A stretch of DNA of 64,000 nt from Dermanyssus gallinae (lineage: Eukaryota > Arthropoda > Arachnida > Mesostigmata > Dermanyssidae). The notes under the pieces were generated by a model. The model ran no database searches. It worked only from the letters and a program-made list of their open reading frames with translations, and was not told the DNA's origin. Of the stretch, positions 25,515 through 35,819 are shown piece by piece. Both the position numbers and the translations under genes were made by a program. Location of the stretch: the NCBI GenBank assembly GCA_003439945.1, contig QVRM01004827.1:1-64000 (forward strand), read 5' to 3'. How positions within the stretch are numbered: the stretch's first letter is position 1; every line of letters begins with the position of its first letter.

Positions 25515-25860
25515 CTGGTGGTTGTTGTTTGTTGTTGTTGTAGTTAATATTGTTGTTTTTGTTGTCGTGGTTATTATTGTTGTTGTCGTTGTTGTGGTGA
25601 TTGTTGTTGTTGTGGTCGTTATTGTTGTTGTTTTTGTTGTCGTGGTTATTATTGTTTTTGTTGTGGTTATTATTGTTGTTGTGGTTAATATTGTTGTTTT
25701 TGTTGTCGTGGTTATTGTTGTTGTTGTTGTGGTTATTATTGTTGTTGTGGTTAATATTGTTATTTTTGCTGTCGTGGTTATTGTTGTTGTTGTGGTTTTT
25801 GTTGTTGTTGTTTTGGTTATTATTGTTGTTATTGCTGCTGTTGTGGTTGTTGATGGTGGT
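25515..25860 (+). repeat. Long higher-order GTT/GTGGTTATT repeat
   Basis: GTT units alternate with GTGGTTATTATT and GTCGTGGTT variants in a loose higher-order pattern of roughly 30-60 bp. Minus-strand translation gives repeated NNNNNHNNN blocks up to about 228 codons. This regular variation shows expansion by unequal exchange rather than coding constraint. Confidence 0.88.
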
Positions 25861-25954
25861 GGTGTTGACGGGCGACATGTTTTGCGCGACACCGCCTTGG
25901 CGGTGAGCCTTCGACATGATACGAACATGCAAAACAACATAAGAACATAGCGAC

Positions 25955-26045
25955 GACAGCAACAACAACAACAACAATAACAACAAAAACAACACCGACG
26001 GGGTTGATGGTGACAATAACAACAACAACAACACCAGAGGCAGTG
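25955..26045 (+). repeat. (CAA)n block, opposite sense to its left neighbour
   Basis: CAA/AAC units begin about 100 bp after the GTT block ends, so the pair forms a large imperfect inverted repeat. Confidence 0.85.
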
Positions 26046-26384
26046 GCCACAACGATCACATCGTGGTTGTTGCTGTAGCTGCTATCATCTTTGTTGTTGC
26101 CGTGTCGTTGTTCTGGCGGCTGCTATTATTGACGTGATGGTGATCGTCGTTATCATCATCCCATTTTACTCCACCATATCCTACCCTACTTTCTTCGTCT
26201 TCGTGCTCGGGGGAAGAAGCAGGATATCCTTTCTTTACCATTATCACAGTGACACCTGAGATGTGGCATTCACTCCAAAAGATGGAGCAACCTCCCTTTT
26301 TCTGTTCGATTTTGTTGATTATCTTCTCGTTGTTCTGATGGGTTTTGTCATTTGGCATACATTCACACATAGGCATAGCAACGC

Positions 26385-26421
<37 letters not shown>

Positions 26422-26719
26422 CGCGCTAGAGAGAGAAAAGGGTTGTTAACGAAGCATCACACTCAGCTGTTTTCGTGAGTCACAAACTAGAGTGAAAGAG
26501 GATCTTGTCTTCAGGTGCCGGTACTTGTGCCAACAGCAGTCCCACCAACGACTGCACGATTGCCACCAACCATGCCAAATCATGACAAATTCTATCGACT
26601 TCACAACGACAACAACGACGACGACAATTCTGGCAGGGGTAAACAAATCTCACAAGTGTAATTTCTGCTGTTGCTGTTGCGTCATCACCTCAGTTGCCAT
26701 CTCTCACCGCCAACTGTTG

Positions 26720-26830
26720 TTGTTTTTGCTGTGATTGTTGTTGTTGTATTGTTGTTGTTATTATTGTTGTTGTTATTGTTGCTCTTATTGTTGTTGTTAT
26801 TGTTGCTCTTATTGTTGTTGTTATTCTTGC
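26720..26830 (+). repeat. (GTT)n block with GCTCTTATT variants
   Basis: Three near-identical units of GTTGTTGTTATTGTTGCTCTTATT occur between about 26750 and 26830, showing a short higher-order repeat. Confidence 0.85.
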
Positions 26831-27124
26831 TCGACACCGCTGCCATCGAGAGATGACAAACAGCCGACAGATAGACCGATAATCGTTAGACCCTCAGCTA
26901 CAAGCTGTTTCAGTGGCTGTTGAATGTATCTGTTGACAACACTTCTGGCACCTTCACTTTAGCGACCTACCTGCCTGCATGCCGCAAGCGGCAACAGGTC
27001 ATCGAAATCACAGCAGTGACACGCATACATATAAATGGCAATTGCAAAAAAAAAAACTCGAAAACGATCATCAACGTAAACAACAACAGCGGTTACAAAA
27101 CGACATCGGCGAAAATGTAGCCAC

Positions 27125-27878
27125 TAGTAACTCAACAACAATAACAGTAGCCACAACAACAACAACAACAACAACAACAATAAATATTGGCGCCAGCGAC
27201 ATTAATATCGACAGCAGATGAAGAAAGTAGGAAAAATAAGACGACACTTTTATTGATAGCACCAAAAACGAAGTAAAAATAAAACGACATTTGAAGTAGT
27301 ACGAAGTACAAGTTAAAAACAGTTTTTTTTGCGACCACTTAATTATGATTTTTCTCAAGATAATATCTAAAAATATATATTTTAGCAGATTTCCGAAAGT
27401 TTAAAAACGTTTAAGGAAAACGGCGGCGGGAGGTGACTAACCCAACTCAGTTTTACCTCAAACACGTCGCACGAGTTGGAACATAAATAAAAATCACATT
27501 CGTTTGAGCTAGTTCGACCGAAAGAGACCAGGGTTTGCTGATGTGCAGTCCTCCAGTACTACTAGTCAACTCGGCGATGATTCGTTTGAACGTTCACTTC
27601 TCTTCGTGGCGTCTGCATGAGATCTCTTTACGTAGCATCGTCGTCTCATTCTGTTGTTTAAGCAAGATGTCCATACGTCCGATTTGAAAAATTGGCGAAA
27701 TGCTATTTGTGGCAGCTGTATTTGTGAACGATAGAGTAGTTGACGTTTTAATTCACTAAGGCTTTCTACAGCTACTGATATTTCGGCTCATCCGCCTCTG
27801 GCCAATACATGCGTGCCCTCGCACACGCATCTATCCCATAGATTTGCTCAGGGGTTTTGAGTCGGTACATGGTCTGCC

Positions 27879-27917
<39 letters not shown>

Positions 27918-28095
27918 TGATACACATAGATAAATAAATAATATTTATATATAAAAATATAAAAAATATATATCTATATTCATACATCTCTAAGGGCTCC
28001 GTTGAACAGAGCATTTGCTGAACACGAAAAGTAGAAAAGAGAAACACATTCATGTCATTTCGTTCTGTCCCGTTCTTTGCGATTTTAGGTGAACT
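27125..28095. other. Non-coding stretch
   Basis: It contains a CAA block at 27150-27182 and a TA array at 27880-27914 followed by AT-rich variants to about 27975. No coding candidate is seen. Confidence 0.5.
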
Positions 28096-28129
28096 GGCTC
28101 TGTGCATCGAGATGCGCTAACGTTTCCAG

Positions 28130-28578
28130 ACGCGCCACCTGGCGAGAGGTTTCGCAAACTCTCCTCGCCAGCGCCAACCACCGCCACCACCACCACCACT
28201 GACGACCTACAAAGCCGGTTTGGTCGGCTTGCGTGTCTTGTGGCGGATACTACGGGTCGTCGTCTCCCGCCAGGGGGACGGACGTGTCCGCTCGATCACC
28301 TCGTCGAAGAGATGCCGGGAGCCGGCTTGCGCTACTCGGCCACCTATGAGAGCCTCTATCATGACGACCACGACGACGACGACCACCACCACCAGCCTTC
28401 GCCGACCAACGCCACGCAGCAGACGACGCAGATGATGCCAGGTGGCGCTGTGCAAACGAACACAAACACCAACAGCACCATTTCCAAGTTAGCCGGCAGC
28501 CCCTCGACGACGGGCCGCCGCAGACAACAATACGAGCAGCATCAACAGCAAGCCCGTCGTAACCATACGCGGCTATGA
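28130..28578 (+). CDS. Candidate GC-rich exon, unknown product
   Basis: A TTTCCAG acceptor at 28129 opens a GC-rich frame of about 149 codons to a TGA at 28576-28578. The peptide is low-complexity and disordered: a Pro/Thr stretch, a central part with GLRYSATYESLYHDD, an Asp/His run, then Thr/Gln/Asn-rich sequence and a basic end. Third-position GC is high compared with the surroundings. It could be a terminal exon ending at the TGA or an internal one using a weak donor such as GTC|GTAACC at 28559. Its possible donor phases do not fit directly to the exon candidate at 31220. The repetitive composition makes a chance open frame possible, and several shorter frames are open on the other strand. 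Confidence 0.35.
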
Positions 28579-28646
28579 TGACCGCGACGCCGACGACAGC
28601 TCCACCTTGCGGCCATCGGTTCGTAGTACTTGTACTAACTAGTAAT

Positions 28647-28914
28647 TGTAGTCGTAGTCGTAGTGTCGAGCCCGGTGGTGGCGTGGTGGTGGTGGCTTAA
28701 GTCTGCGCCTCGCAACCGGAGGAGACAGACACATAGATAGGTGCGCGGGTTCGAGCCCCACCGTTGCCCCACATTTGTATTTATGGGGGTCGTTCGTCTA
28801 TGAAGCAATGTGAAAAAAAGTACCCCGTTGCTGTTTTTGGACGTTTCTCGTGGACGTTAAATCTTGGCTGAGAGTCAGCCCAACAACTTTACTTTACTAG
28901 TTGTAGTCGTAGTC
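28647..28914 (+). mobile_element. SINE family A copy with exact 14-bp target-site duplication
   Basis: The element covers about 28661-28900. The head contains GGTGGTGGCTTAAGTC and a canonical B box GGGTTCGAGCCC. The body continues CACATTTGTATTTATGGGG, TATGAAGCAATGTGAA, GTGGACGTTAAATCTTGG and GAGAGTCAGCCC. TTGTAGTCGTAGTC is repeated exactly at 28647-28660 and 28901-28914, marking the insertion site. This is the best reference copy of the family in the window. The resemblance of the head to a tRNA gene indicates transcription by RNA polymerase III when young. Confidence 0.88.
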
Positions 28915-29442
28915 ATTGTAGGGCGAAGTAGAAAAAAAGTTATCCCGATAGAGATGGCTGGCGCGGGGTAGGCGCGTAATAAATTTCTACTTTAATCGGA
29001 ATGTACGCAATGGGCGCATTCGCTACTGGATATGGTGGCTAAGCTCACGATCATCACGATATTCATCATTTGTATTCTAATACTTTTCGAATTTGCGTTT
29101 TACGTCGCTGTCGCTGCACTTTCTACCTTGACGATGGCATCGACGAAATCGATGGTCTGTTCGAAAGTGAGAGAAGACGACATTTTTCCTGTAGGTAGGC
29201 TGTCTGAAACTGAAGCTTCAAGGTTGACCCTATTCGACTACAAACGGAATCGCACAATGCAGCAGCCATCGTACTTACAAGCGTGCACACTATGACACTA
29301 GCTGTCTAGGCAATTCCACTTGTCTCTCTTAGACTAGAGCTCGCGCAACGCTTGCCCTGTAACTCTCTTTAGTAACATGTAGTTGAGCTTAGTAGTCTTT
29401 TAGCTTGAATGAACTCGATCCTACTTTTCGTTACAACTAAGC

Positions 29443-29637
29443 ATGGCGGTTGCCTTTCGACTGATCGCACCGGAGTCTATAAAATGTATCAAGGAACTGG
29501 GCCGAAAAGTCATCGCTGCAACTCAGGACCCCCGCGTATGCGAATACCTGTTGCACGTTGTTGCTCAGCGCGGCAACGCTTCGGCCGTGGAAGGGTCCCT
29601 TCCGTCAGCCGCAGGGCTTCCGGAGATCCCGTAGAAA
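29443..29637 (+). mobile_element. LINE open-reading-frame C-terminal remnant
   Basis: A 64-codon frame ends at TAG 29635-29637. It contains APESIKCIKELGRKVIAATQ, DPRVCEYLLHVVAQRG and GNASAVEGSLP. The spacing L-G-R-x-[IV]-x(2)-[AT]-T-x-D-P-R and the later R-G-N-A-x-[AS]-[VI] are shared with the minus-strand remnant at 39.43-39.61 kb. They resemble the extreme C-terminus of LINE polymerase proteins of several invertebrates. The upstream part is missing (5' truncated), as is usual for LINE copies. AATAAA follows at about 29671. Confidence 0.5.
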
Positions 29638-29699
29638 CAGTTTTTATTCCTCATAATTGTTTGCTTATGAAAATAAATACTTTTACTATATAAATACTA

Positions 29700-31200
29700 A
29701 TATAAAGCATGGCATGTGTGTATGTGAAGGAATTCGCATTGTTGATGTCATCGTTGGTTATGCTGCATTTGCTGCCGCAGATGACCGTTTTGTTGTTATG
29801 TTTCTGGGTGTGTGTTCATTCATTTATGCGGGCTTTCTTAAAAACAGGTTTGGTTGGTTTTTACATTTGTTATTATTGGTGCGGCTAGTATCATCTTCAT
29901 TATGTTGCCTCCCTGTAACAGTTACGCAAATTTCACTATTGCTAATAACCTGTTTCCACTTCTCAATCGATTCTATTCGCCTAAAATTCGATTTGTCTTT
30001 CGGTTTCGAGAAGGCTGTTTATTCAGTTTTTAGTCAGTTGCCAAAGTCCGCCTCAGTAGAATAGAGCTCACTAGGACGGTCCGAGAGTGAGCGCAAATGA
30101 TGAGAGTGCGTTCGGCCAAGCTTCCGAGAATGGACAGATGCTGAAGAGAGTTCCGTCCGGGAACTTTGAGGGATAAGTCTTTCCGCTGGAGGCTCGTCTT
30201 TATTCGACGCAACCAGATCACGTAGAAGTTTTGTTTAACCGTCTTGTTCTGCTTAGCCATTTCCTAGTGTAACAGACATGCATTGTCCCGCAATGTGCAG
30301 ATCAGGAATTGCTTAGGTTGTGGTAAACTCTAGGCTGCGATTTGTTAGAAGCTACCCAATCCTTCTTCTGTTGTCATGCATAGATGCATCTGTCTTTAGT
30401 AGCAAGTTTGTGGAACCATGTTACACAGCACCTGGTAAAATGTTAAGCGTGTATTAAGTTTCCCTATTTTTCTGCAAGGTCAGGCCGCAGAAAATGCGAA
30501 GTTCAACTTTTTGAGCAAATCTCATCAAGCGAAAACAGTTAATAATAATTATCTCCTACCCACAATCCGTGCCTAGCATCTATATCTTTGTCGCCAATAT
30601 ATTGAAAGGGTCCTCGTCGAAGTCCGGTTGCATTGTATAATGAGCTCAACCGTTTGTAGACTCTGAATGAGTTGTCTCCACACAGAAATAACCAAGACGA
30701 TTGCTTTTTTTCGTACATCAATCAATATGTTGGCACGATGAGCTTAACACACGTATATGTTGTCTAAGTCTGGAGCAGTCGAGAAGATGCCGTATTTCCT
30801 CTGTGACTACACAGCGACAGCCAGGTTTTGAGCCAGGTTCGGCTTAAAACGTTTGCGTACATGTTTTCTTATTATTTACGTCTCTCTTTCTCGTTTGTTT
30901 TCTCCTGATCTTCCCTCTCCCGGATTGCTCCCTCATGACTGGACTCTGTGGAACGTGCCGGTATGACGTGCCGCTTGAACGAACGACGTGACTGTAACGA
31001 TGCTGAAACGGTGGTGCTACCACGACGACAACACCTACCGGCGGCGACATCTACGGGTATTCGTGTCGTCGGCATGAATATGGATCATACATAACCGTAA
31101 CAACGACCCGGACACGTACGACGGAATCCTACGACGCGGGTTTGTCTGCCTACCTACCTACATACCGCACCGGCTACCGAATCACCGATCGCTGATCTGT
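29700..31200. other. Non-coding stretch
   Basis: Only short frames without recognisable motifs, for example a 76-codon basic minus-strand frame at 30030-30260 that I cannot assign. No large simple repeats are present, which is unusual for this window. Confidence 0.45.
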
Positions 31201-31219
31201 CCCGACCAATGTGGCGTAG

Positions 31220-31447
31220 GTGGTCGACTACCGTCTGACTGGAGATAATGGTGACGAATACAACGCGGCCGCCTGTGCGGGTGGCGACACCAGCGCAGGC
31301 GGCTGTAGCGCTGGCAGCGATGGTTTGGCATCGCCGACCTCACCGCCGACTCCGCTGATCAAGACGCTGGCGTCACCCGCTTCCAAGCCTCTGCCTGTTG
31401 ACCCGTTGCAGTTCGTCAAGACGCCCGTGCCAAGCCTCTGCAAGCAG
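31220..31447 (+). CDS. Candidate internal exon, phase 0 to 0
   Basis: A GTAG acceptor at 31216-31219 opens 76 codons ending at AAGCAG|GTGTGT. The sequence starts VVDYRLTGDNGDEYNAA, passes through a Gly/Ala/Ser/Cys linker, and ends in a proline- and lysine-containing stretch that includes LIKTLASPASKPLPVDPLQ followed by FVKTPVPSLCKQ. GC content is well above the surroundings, and codon third positions are mostly G/C. The donor phase matches the starts of the candidate exons at 50099 and 51513. DPLQFVK followed by an acidic EEEEW segment faintly recalls LMO7/LIMCH1-type LIM proteins, but this is from memory and uncertain. The pyrimidine tract before the acceptor is weak. Confidence 0.4.
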
Positions 31448-31562
31448 GTGTGTGATGTAGGGGTGGATTTATGGATAGGTTGCTCGGTCGGTGGATTTGT
31501 GGATCGATCTATCAATAGGTAGCAATCTAAACAAGCTAAAAAGCAAGCAATCTAACCTATCC

Positions 31563-31890
31563 TAGTTTAGCCTAGAATTAAATTTTTTTAAGGAGGTTGT
31601 TTTTAATTCTAGACTATCCTCCGTCCCCTAAGGGCTTGGCACTTAACCTGAGGTATATCTTCAATGCACCGAGGGCCGGACATGTTAAGATATCTAGGGT
31701 TTCCCCAACAGTCCTTGTGGCAGCATGGCCGCTGACTCTCAGCGGTATGGTTTATCATCTATTCTCAATGAGCATCGCTCAAAGAAAATTCAACCAACAA
31801 CAGGGATCGAACCGGCGACACCCCGGTAGATGACAACCATGACTAGCGCACTAGTCCCCTAGACTACGCCGCCACATCTTAGTTTAGCCT
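31563..31890 (-). mobile_element. SINE family C copy with exact 11-bp target-site duplication
   Basis: Read on the minus strand, a perfect A box TAGTCTAGGGG and B box GGTTCGATCCC head the element, which continues through CGCTGAGAGTCAGCGGCC and CCGGCCCTCGGTGCATTG. It ends in a terminal inverted pair CTAGAATTAAA/TTTAATTCTAG at about 31572-31612. TAGTTTAGCCT is repeated exactly at 31563-31573 and 31880-31890. The copy at 53.1 kb is close in sequence, and that at 12.3 kb is more diverged. Confidence 0.88.
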
Positions 31891-32579
31891 GACCTTAGCC
31901 TAGATGGGCTCAGTCAGTTTTTCGTCACACCACCGACCAAAAATGATCGTCCACACTGTGGTGAGCTTCGGTAGAATCTGGTGATTAATCATGATCCTCA
32001 TCATCATCACAGTACTGTTTATAATCATTACTTCTGTTAGCGATCCGTAATCAAATGTCATATCTATCGATTTATTTATTCATTGACTGGCTAACTGGCT
32101 TATTATCTGAATGGCTGGCTGACCGGCCGGCTGATGGTGAATATATTGAATCAGTGACTGATTCATTGATTTCTCACTTTATTCATTTATCCTGGGTCAT
32201 TCGAACATGTCTTTATTGATCACGCATCCACCGACACTGATAGTATCCTCTCAACAAAGGTAAGATCGAGGTTGATTGATCATCGCTGCTGGCCATGCGT
32301 TTTTGATCATTAGGTTGTTGTGGTCGTTGTCATTTAGTATTCATGCTGTGGTGTGCTGTGTGTGTATGTAGTCATAATCGCAGTAAGGGTGAATTGCTAA
32401 TAGTTATTGTTGTTTTAATCGCAGTAATGATGTCTCGAGCATTGACTGCGACATCTAGCCTTGACACGCACCGACTGAGTAACCAGAACTCATAGTAGCA
32501 GTCCCAGTATTAGAACGAGTCATAATGGTAGTTGCAGCTTTGGTTGAGATGACGTTTGTTTAAATAATAAATAGTAGAG

Positions 32580-32671
<92 letters not shown>
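32580..32671. repeat. Long (TA)n array
   Basis: About 90 bp of TA with a single TTAT interruption near 32631. Confidence 0.95.
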
Positions 32672-32672
<1 letters not shown>

Positions 32673-32677
32673 GAACT

Positions 32678-32716
32678 CAGCTAATCGAGAACAAACGCAA
32701 ATGTTTCGATTAGCTG
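32678..32716. repeat. Perfect 11-bp stem hairpin next to the (TA)n array
   Basis: CAGCTAATCGA at 32678-32688 pairs exactly with TCGATTAGCTG at 32706-32716 over a 17-base loop. It sits directly between the TA array and a coding-like minus-strand segment. Confidence 0.75.
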
Positions 32717-32970
32717 GGTCTCGCATCCCGTCGTCCTCTGATGGGCCAGTGGGTAGAGGCAAGAGGGGTGAGGGCGTCCATCATCGCTTCGACGTATTGA
32801 CCTGTAGTTGCAGAACCGAAAGACTTCGGTATCGACAGGGGTCGTTGACTGACCGCCTCCGCCATGTTTGACTTTCCGTGTTGGACCTGAGCTCCGATAG
32901 CAGCGCATGAAGATTGTCGCGCATCGTGGTCGAAGCAGAGGTCAGTCGAAGATGTACTGCCTGCTGTCTT
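32710..32970 (-). CDS. Candidate minus-strand exon, frame unresolved
   Basis: On the minus strand a GAAGACAG acceptor near 32959 is followed by about 250 bases open in all three frames with balanced composition. One frame reads SNMAEAVSQRPLSIPKSFGS and then YVEAMMDALTPLAS. Another contains MRDNLHALLSELRSNTES. The three-frame openness may simply reflect GC-rich sequence. I recognise no domain and see no clear donor before the hairpin at 32678-32716. Confidence 0.22.
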   Translation of the reverse strand, partial: KTAGSTSSTDLCFDHDARQSSCAAIGAQVQHGKSNMAEAVSQRPLSIPKSFGSATTGQYVEAMMDALTPLASTHWPIRGRRDARPS

Positions 32971-33330
32971 CAATATGACGGTAACGGTACATTAGTCGTA
33001 GTCGAAGTAGTAGAAGATGTCATGACCGTCATAGTAAAATGGGAAGCAGTTGCAGTGTTGCGGTAATGTTGTAAGGCTGCCTGGTAGCACGGAGACTGCC
33101 GGCGGACTGCTCGACGATTTGTGACTCTAACGCTAACTTTATGAACAGTCGAAGATTTCCGTGCCGACATGACGTCGTCCGTCTCACAATGGCCAGCTGC
33201 CGACGAAATGTACGAACATCGTGTAACCCACTCATATCTCATGTGGGCACGTTTATCATTACGCCAATGATTGTATTCACTGCGGTGGTGCTGAGACAAG
33301 AGCAGAGAAAAGCGGCCAGGTCCCTACAAT

Positions 33331-33865
33331 AGGGGGTTGTTCAATAAGTTCGAATTTCAATTCGCCCTGTTTTGCCAATGCTAGTCATTACTTGTGTGCA
33401 GGAGCATTGCCCTGGTGATCGTTTTACCGCTCTCAAGGTTCCACGTTGGTCCCAAAAAACCGTAGCCATTACCGCTCCGGACGATCCCGTTGTCCGGACC
33501 CTCTCAGGAGGCTCTTCACAGGGTGCGAGTGTAGTAATGGGCCCATTTTCGCGAAAGTAATAGGGCTTATCTTCCATCCACGGTTACAAATTTGCGCCGG
33601 AGATTCCATGGATTTTTCGACATCCTGGCCAAATTTCGCTTGGAAGCGAAAGCACGCGCGTTTTGAGCAAACGCGGCACCAATTTTGCTCTGCGTTGTTT
33701 CATCTCTAAGTTATCGTGCAGGATAGCGTGCACACTATCCAAACTGATCCCTAAGGTCTCCACTATCCCTTCAATGTACACTCGTCCAACTGTGGCAGAG
33801 GTTTTCCAATGTTTCCATGTTTTCCTAATAGTATCCGTTTTTGTGCGTCCTTGACAGTGGCTCAT
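33331..33865 (-). mobile_element. Decayed mariner-like transposon
   Basis: Minus-strand frames give TLGISLDSVHAILHDNLEMK followed by RRAKLVPRLL, the helix-turn-helix and linker segment of mariner transposases. After a frame change come a YYFRENG segment and then SGAVMATVFWDQRGTLRA, the first half of the catalytic domain. The part with the second and third aspartates (DNAPAH and PDLAPCD) is absent. AGGGGGTTGTTCAATAAGTT at 33331-33350 looks like a terminal inverted repeat end. I could not find its partner beyond 33865, so the copy is truncated at the 5' side and internally deleted. Confidence 0.75.
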
Positions 33866-33869
33866 CCTT

Positions 33870-35782
33870 GGTACTCGTACGATTTTTTTTTAAATTCATT
33901 ATTCTAGTTGGAGACAATGGCAAAACATAACGCAGAATTGGCGTGAGCCTCGTCTAACACATTATTCACCTAGGTGACATTCCAAGCGTTAAACGAAAAA
34001 TGCTTGCTAATTACTGGCAACTTTTTCCAGTTTTTAAATATTACGCCGATGCGTTGCACGGGAAAAGCGAGCAAACGAAAGTGTGACTGCCATTCACCAT
34101 AATTATTTGAACGCTAGCAGTCGAAAAGTTGCCCTATCCAAGAGCGGACAGAGCGCGCCAAAATTCGAATTCTAAGTAGCTGATTCTTCGACCCTTTTGA
34201 ACTACATAGTATGTAGGTGAAGATGCCAAGCACGACGACGATGGTGATGACGTTGGTATTCTACTTAAGAGAGAACGATTTGTCGACAGAACGGATCACG
34301 TAGAGGAGGAATGGCCGGGAATTGTGGGACCAGGAGTAGTCGGAAGCAAACGTCCGACGCAACGGGATCCTTCATTCATAAGATGATGCAGACTTGCGTT
34401 TAAGTGAGAGGAAGCTATCAAAACATTAAATGTTTCGTCTAGTGCGGTCGGTAGAATGAGAACATGACACGATGGTGGCAGCAATCATAGAGGTGGCCGG
34501 TTCGAACCGACTCGGGCGACCCCTCCCAGCCTTTGAACGCTTTTGGCCTCGGTCCGGTTCAATCTGTGTTTGTAGAGGCGCAGCGTCGCCACTTTTGCAT
34601 CAACTGCTCCTACTGGAGAAGCTCGTCCAGCTGCCGCCCAAGGAGGGGTTGCAGACACGTTAGCGGATTGCTTTTTGTTCTAGCTTTCTTCTAGCTCTTC
34701 TTTTCCTTTCAAATTTTCTTTGACGAGATACAGTGACAGTTCTCTCTGCTATTCTTGATGGTATCGGCGCGCCATTGATCCTGAACGGTGGGGAGTGGCA
34801 CTTTTTCGCTATCTCTTTGTCTTTCGCTCTCTCTGCCTCGCCTTGCCTTCTTGCGGTTAGACGGGTGACTCGGACGCGGATAAAGCCATAAATGCTGATG
34901 ACGATGGCGTGACCCACGGCGAATAGCGGATTTGAGCGCCGCACCATCATCAGTAATAATACAATAATAATAATAATAATAACGGCGCCAGAAGCAGTTT
35001 GATTTGTCGTTGTTGTTGTTTAAATGCAGTACATCTATGCAAGCAGTTGTAGCGAACCGAGTAGTCGTTGTGGTTGTGGCCGTTGTTGTTCCAGTTATCG
35101 TACCAGTAATGATGATTCAAGTAGTATCTGTGGAAATAGAGTTGGAACGAGTTGTTGTTGTTGCCGTTGTTGTTATGGACACTAAAGTATCTGTGATTGC
35201 TAATATTGTTTTTGAGTTTTTTTTTGTGCTGTTTCTTGATGCACTAATGGCAGTAGCTGCTGTAGTTGATGTTGTTGTTATTGTTGTTGTTATCGACGCT
35301 TTTGTTGTTAGCTAAGTTTCCGGCGTTAATATTATTAACTTGTTTTCGATTTTTGACTTTGACTATCCAAGAGAGGCGAAAGAGAACTGCTGCTCGTCTT
35401 ATGCGTATATTCGCATGGGTGCTTGCGGTGATGCAACCAACGCATCACTGCGAAGAAACAACGATCTAACGGCAGGATGGGGCTTGCGGACTCACGTTGA
35501 AAGCTTGACCTATGGCTTGTTCAACAATCGCCCGTTACTGTAAGGAGGGAACGGGGCAGGCTGGTTGACGGGGGTTAACACTTGACCCATACCCCATCAG
35601 GGGAGGATGGATGGGGTCGTACCACCAACTGAATGGCGACAGTTTCGATCTATGTACTGGTCTACTATCGGTCGCTGCCACACTTCCGTGGTGATCAAGA
35701 GACCGTTGTAGACCGACTACGTTACTGCTAATGAACGTTGCTTACTTTTTACGTTATGAATATATATCCCTACGTGCGGTGT

Positions 35783-35819
<37 letters not shown>

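Noticed and set aside
25366..26052. 228-codon minus-strand poly-Asn frame
   Set aside because: The whole frame is GTT-type repeat variation, and the unique ends show no splice signals or domain. Coding cannot be excluded but is not supported.
26056..26376. Minus-strand 106-codon frame with DDDNDDHHH run
   Set aside because: The low-complexity half is repeat-derived, and I found no convincing splice context or family resemblance.
32172..32259. Frame containing FEHVFIDHASTDTDSILSTK before an AAAG|GTAAGA donor
   Set aside because: No usable acceptor lies between the upstream in-frame stop and the donor, except one that would leave a 16-base exon.
34460..34520. tRNA-like GGTTCGAACC segment
   Set aside because: Only a B-box-like core is visible, with no A box at tRNA spacing and no similarity to the SINE families described.
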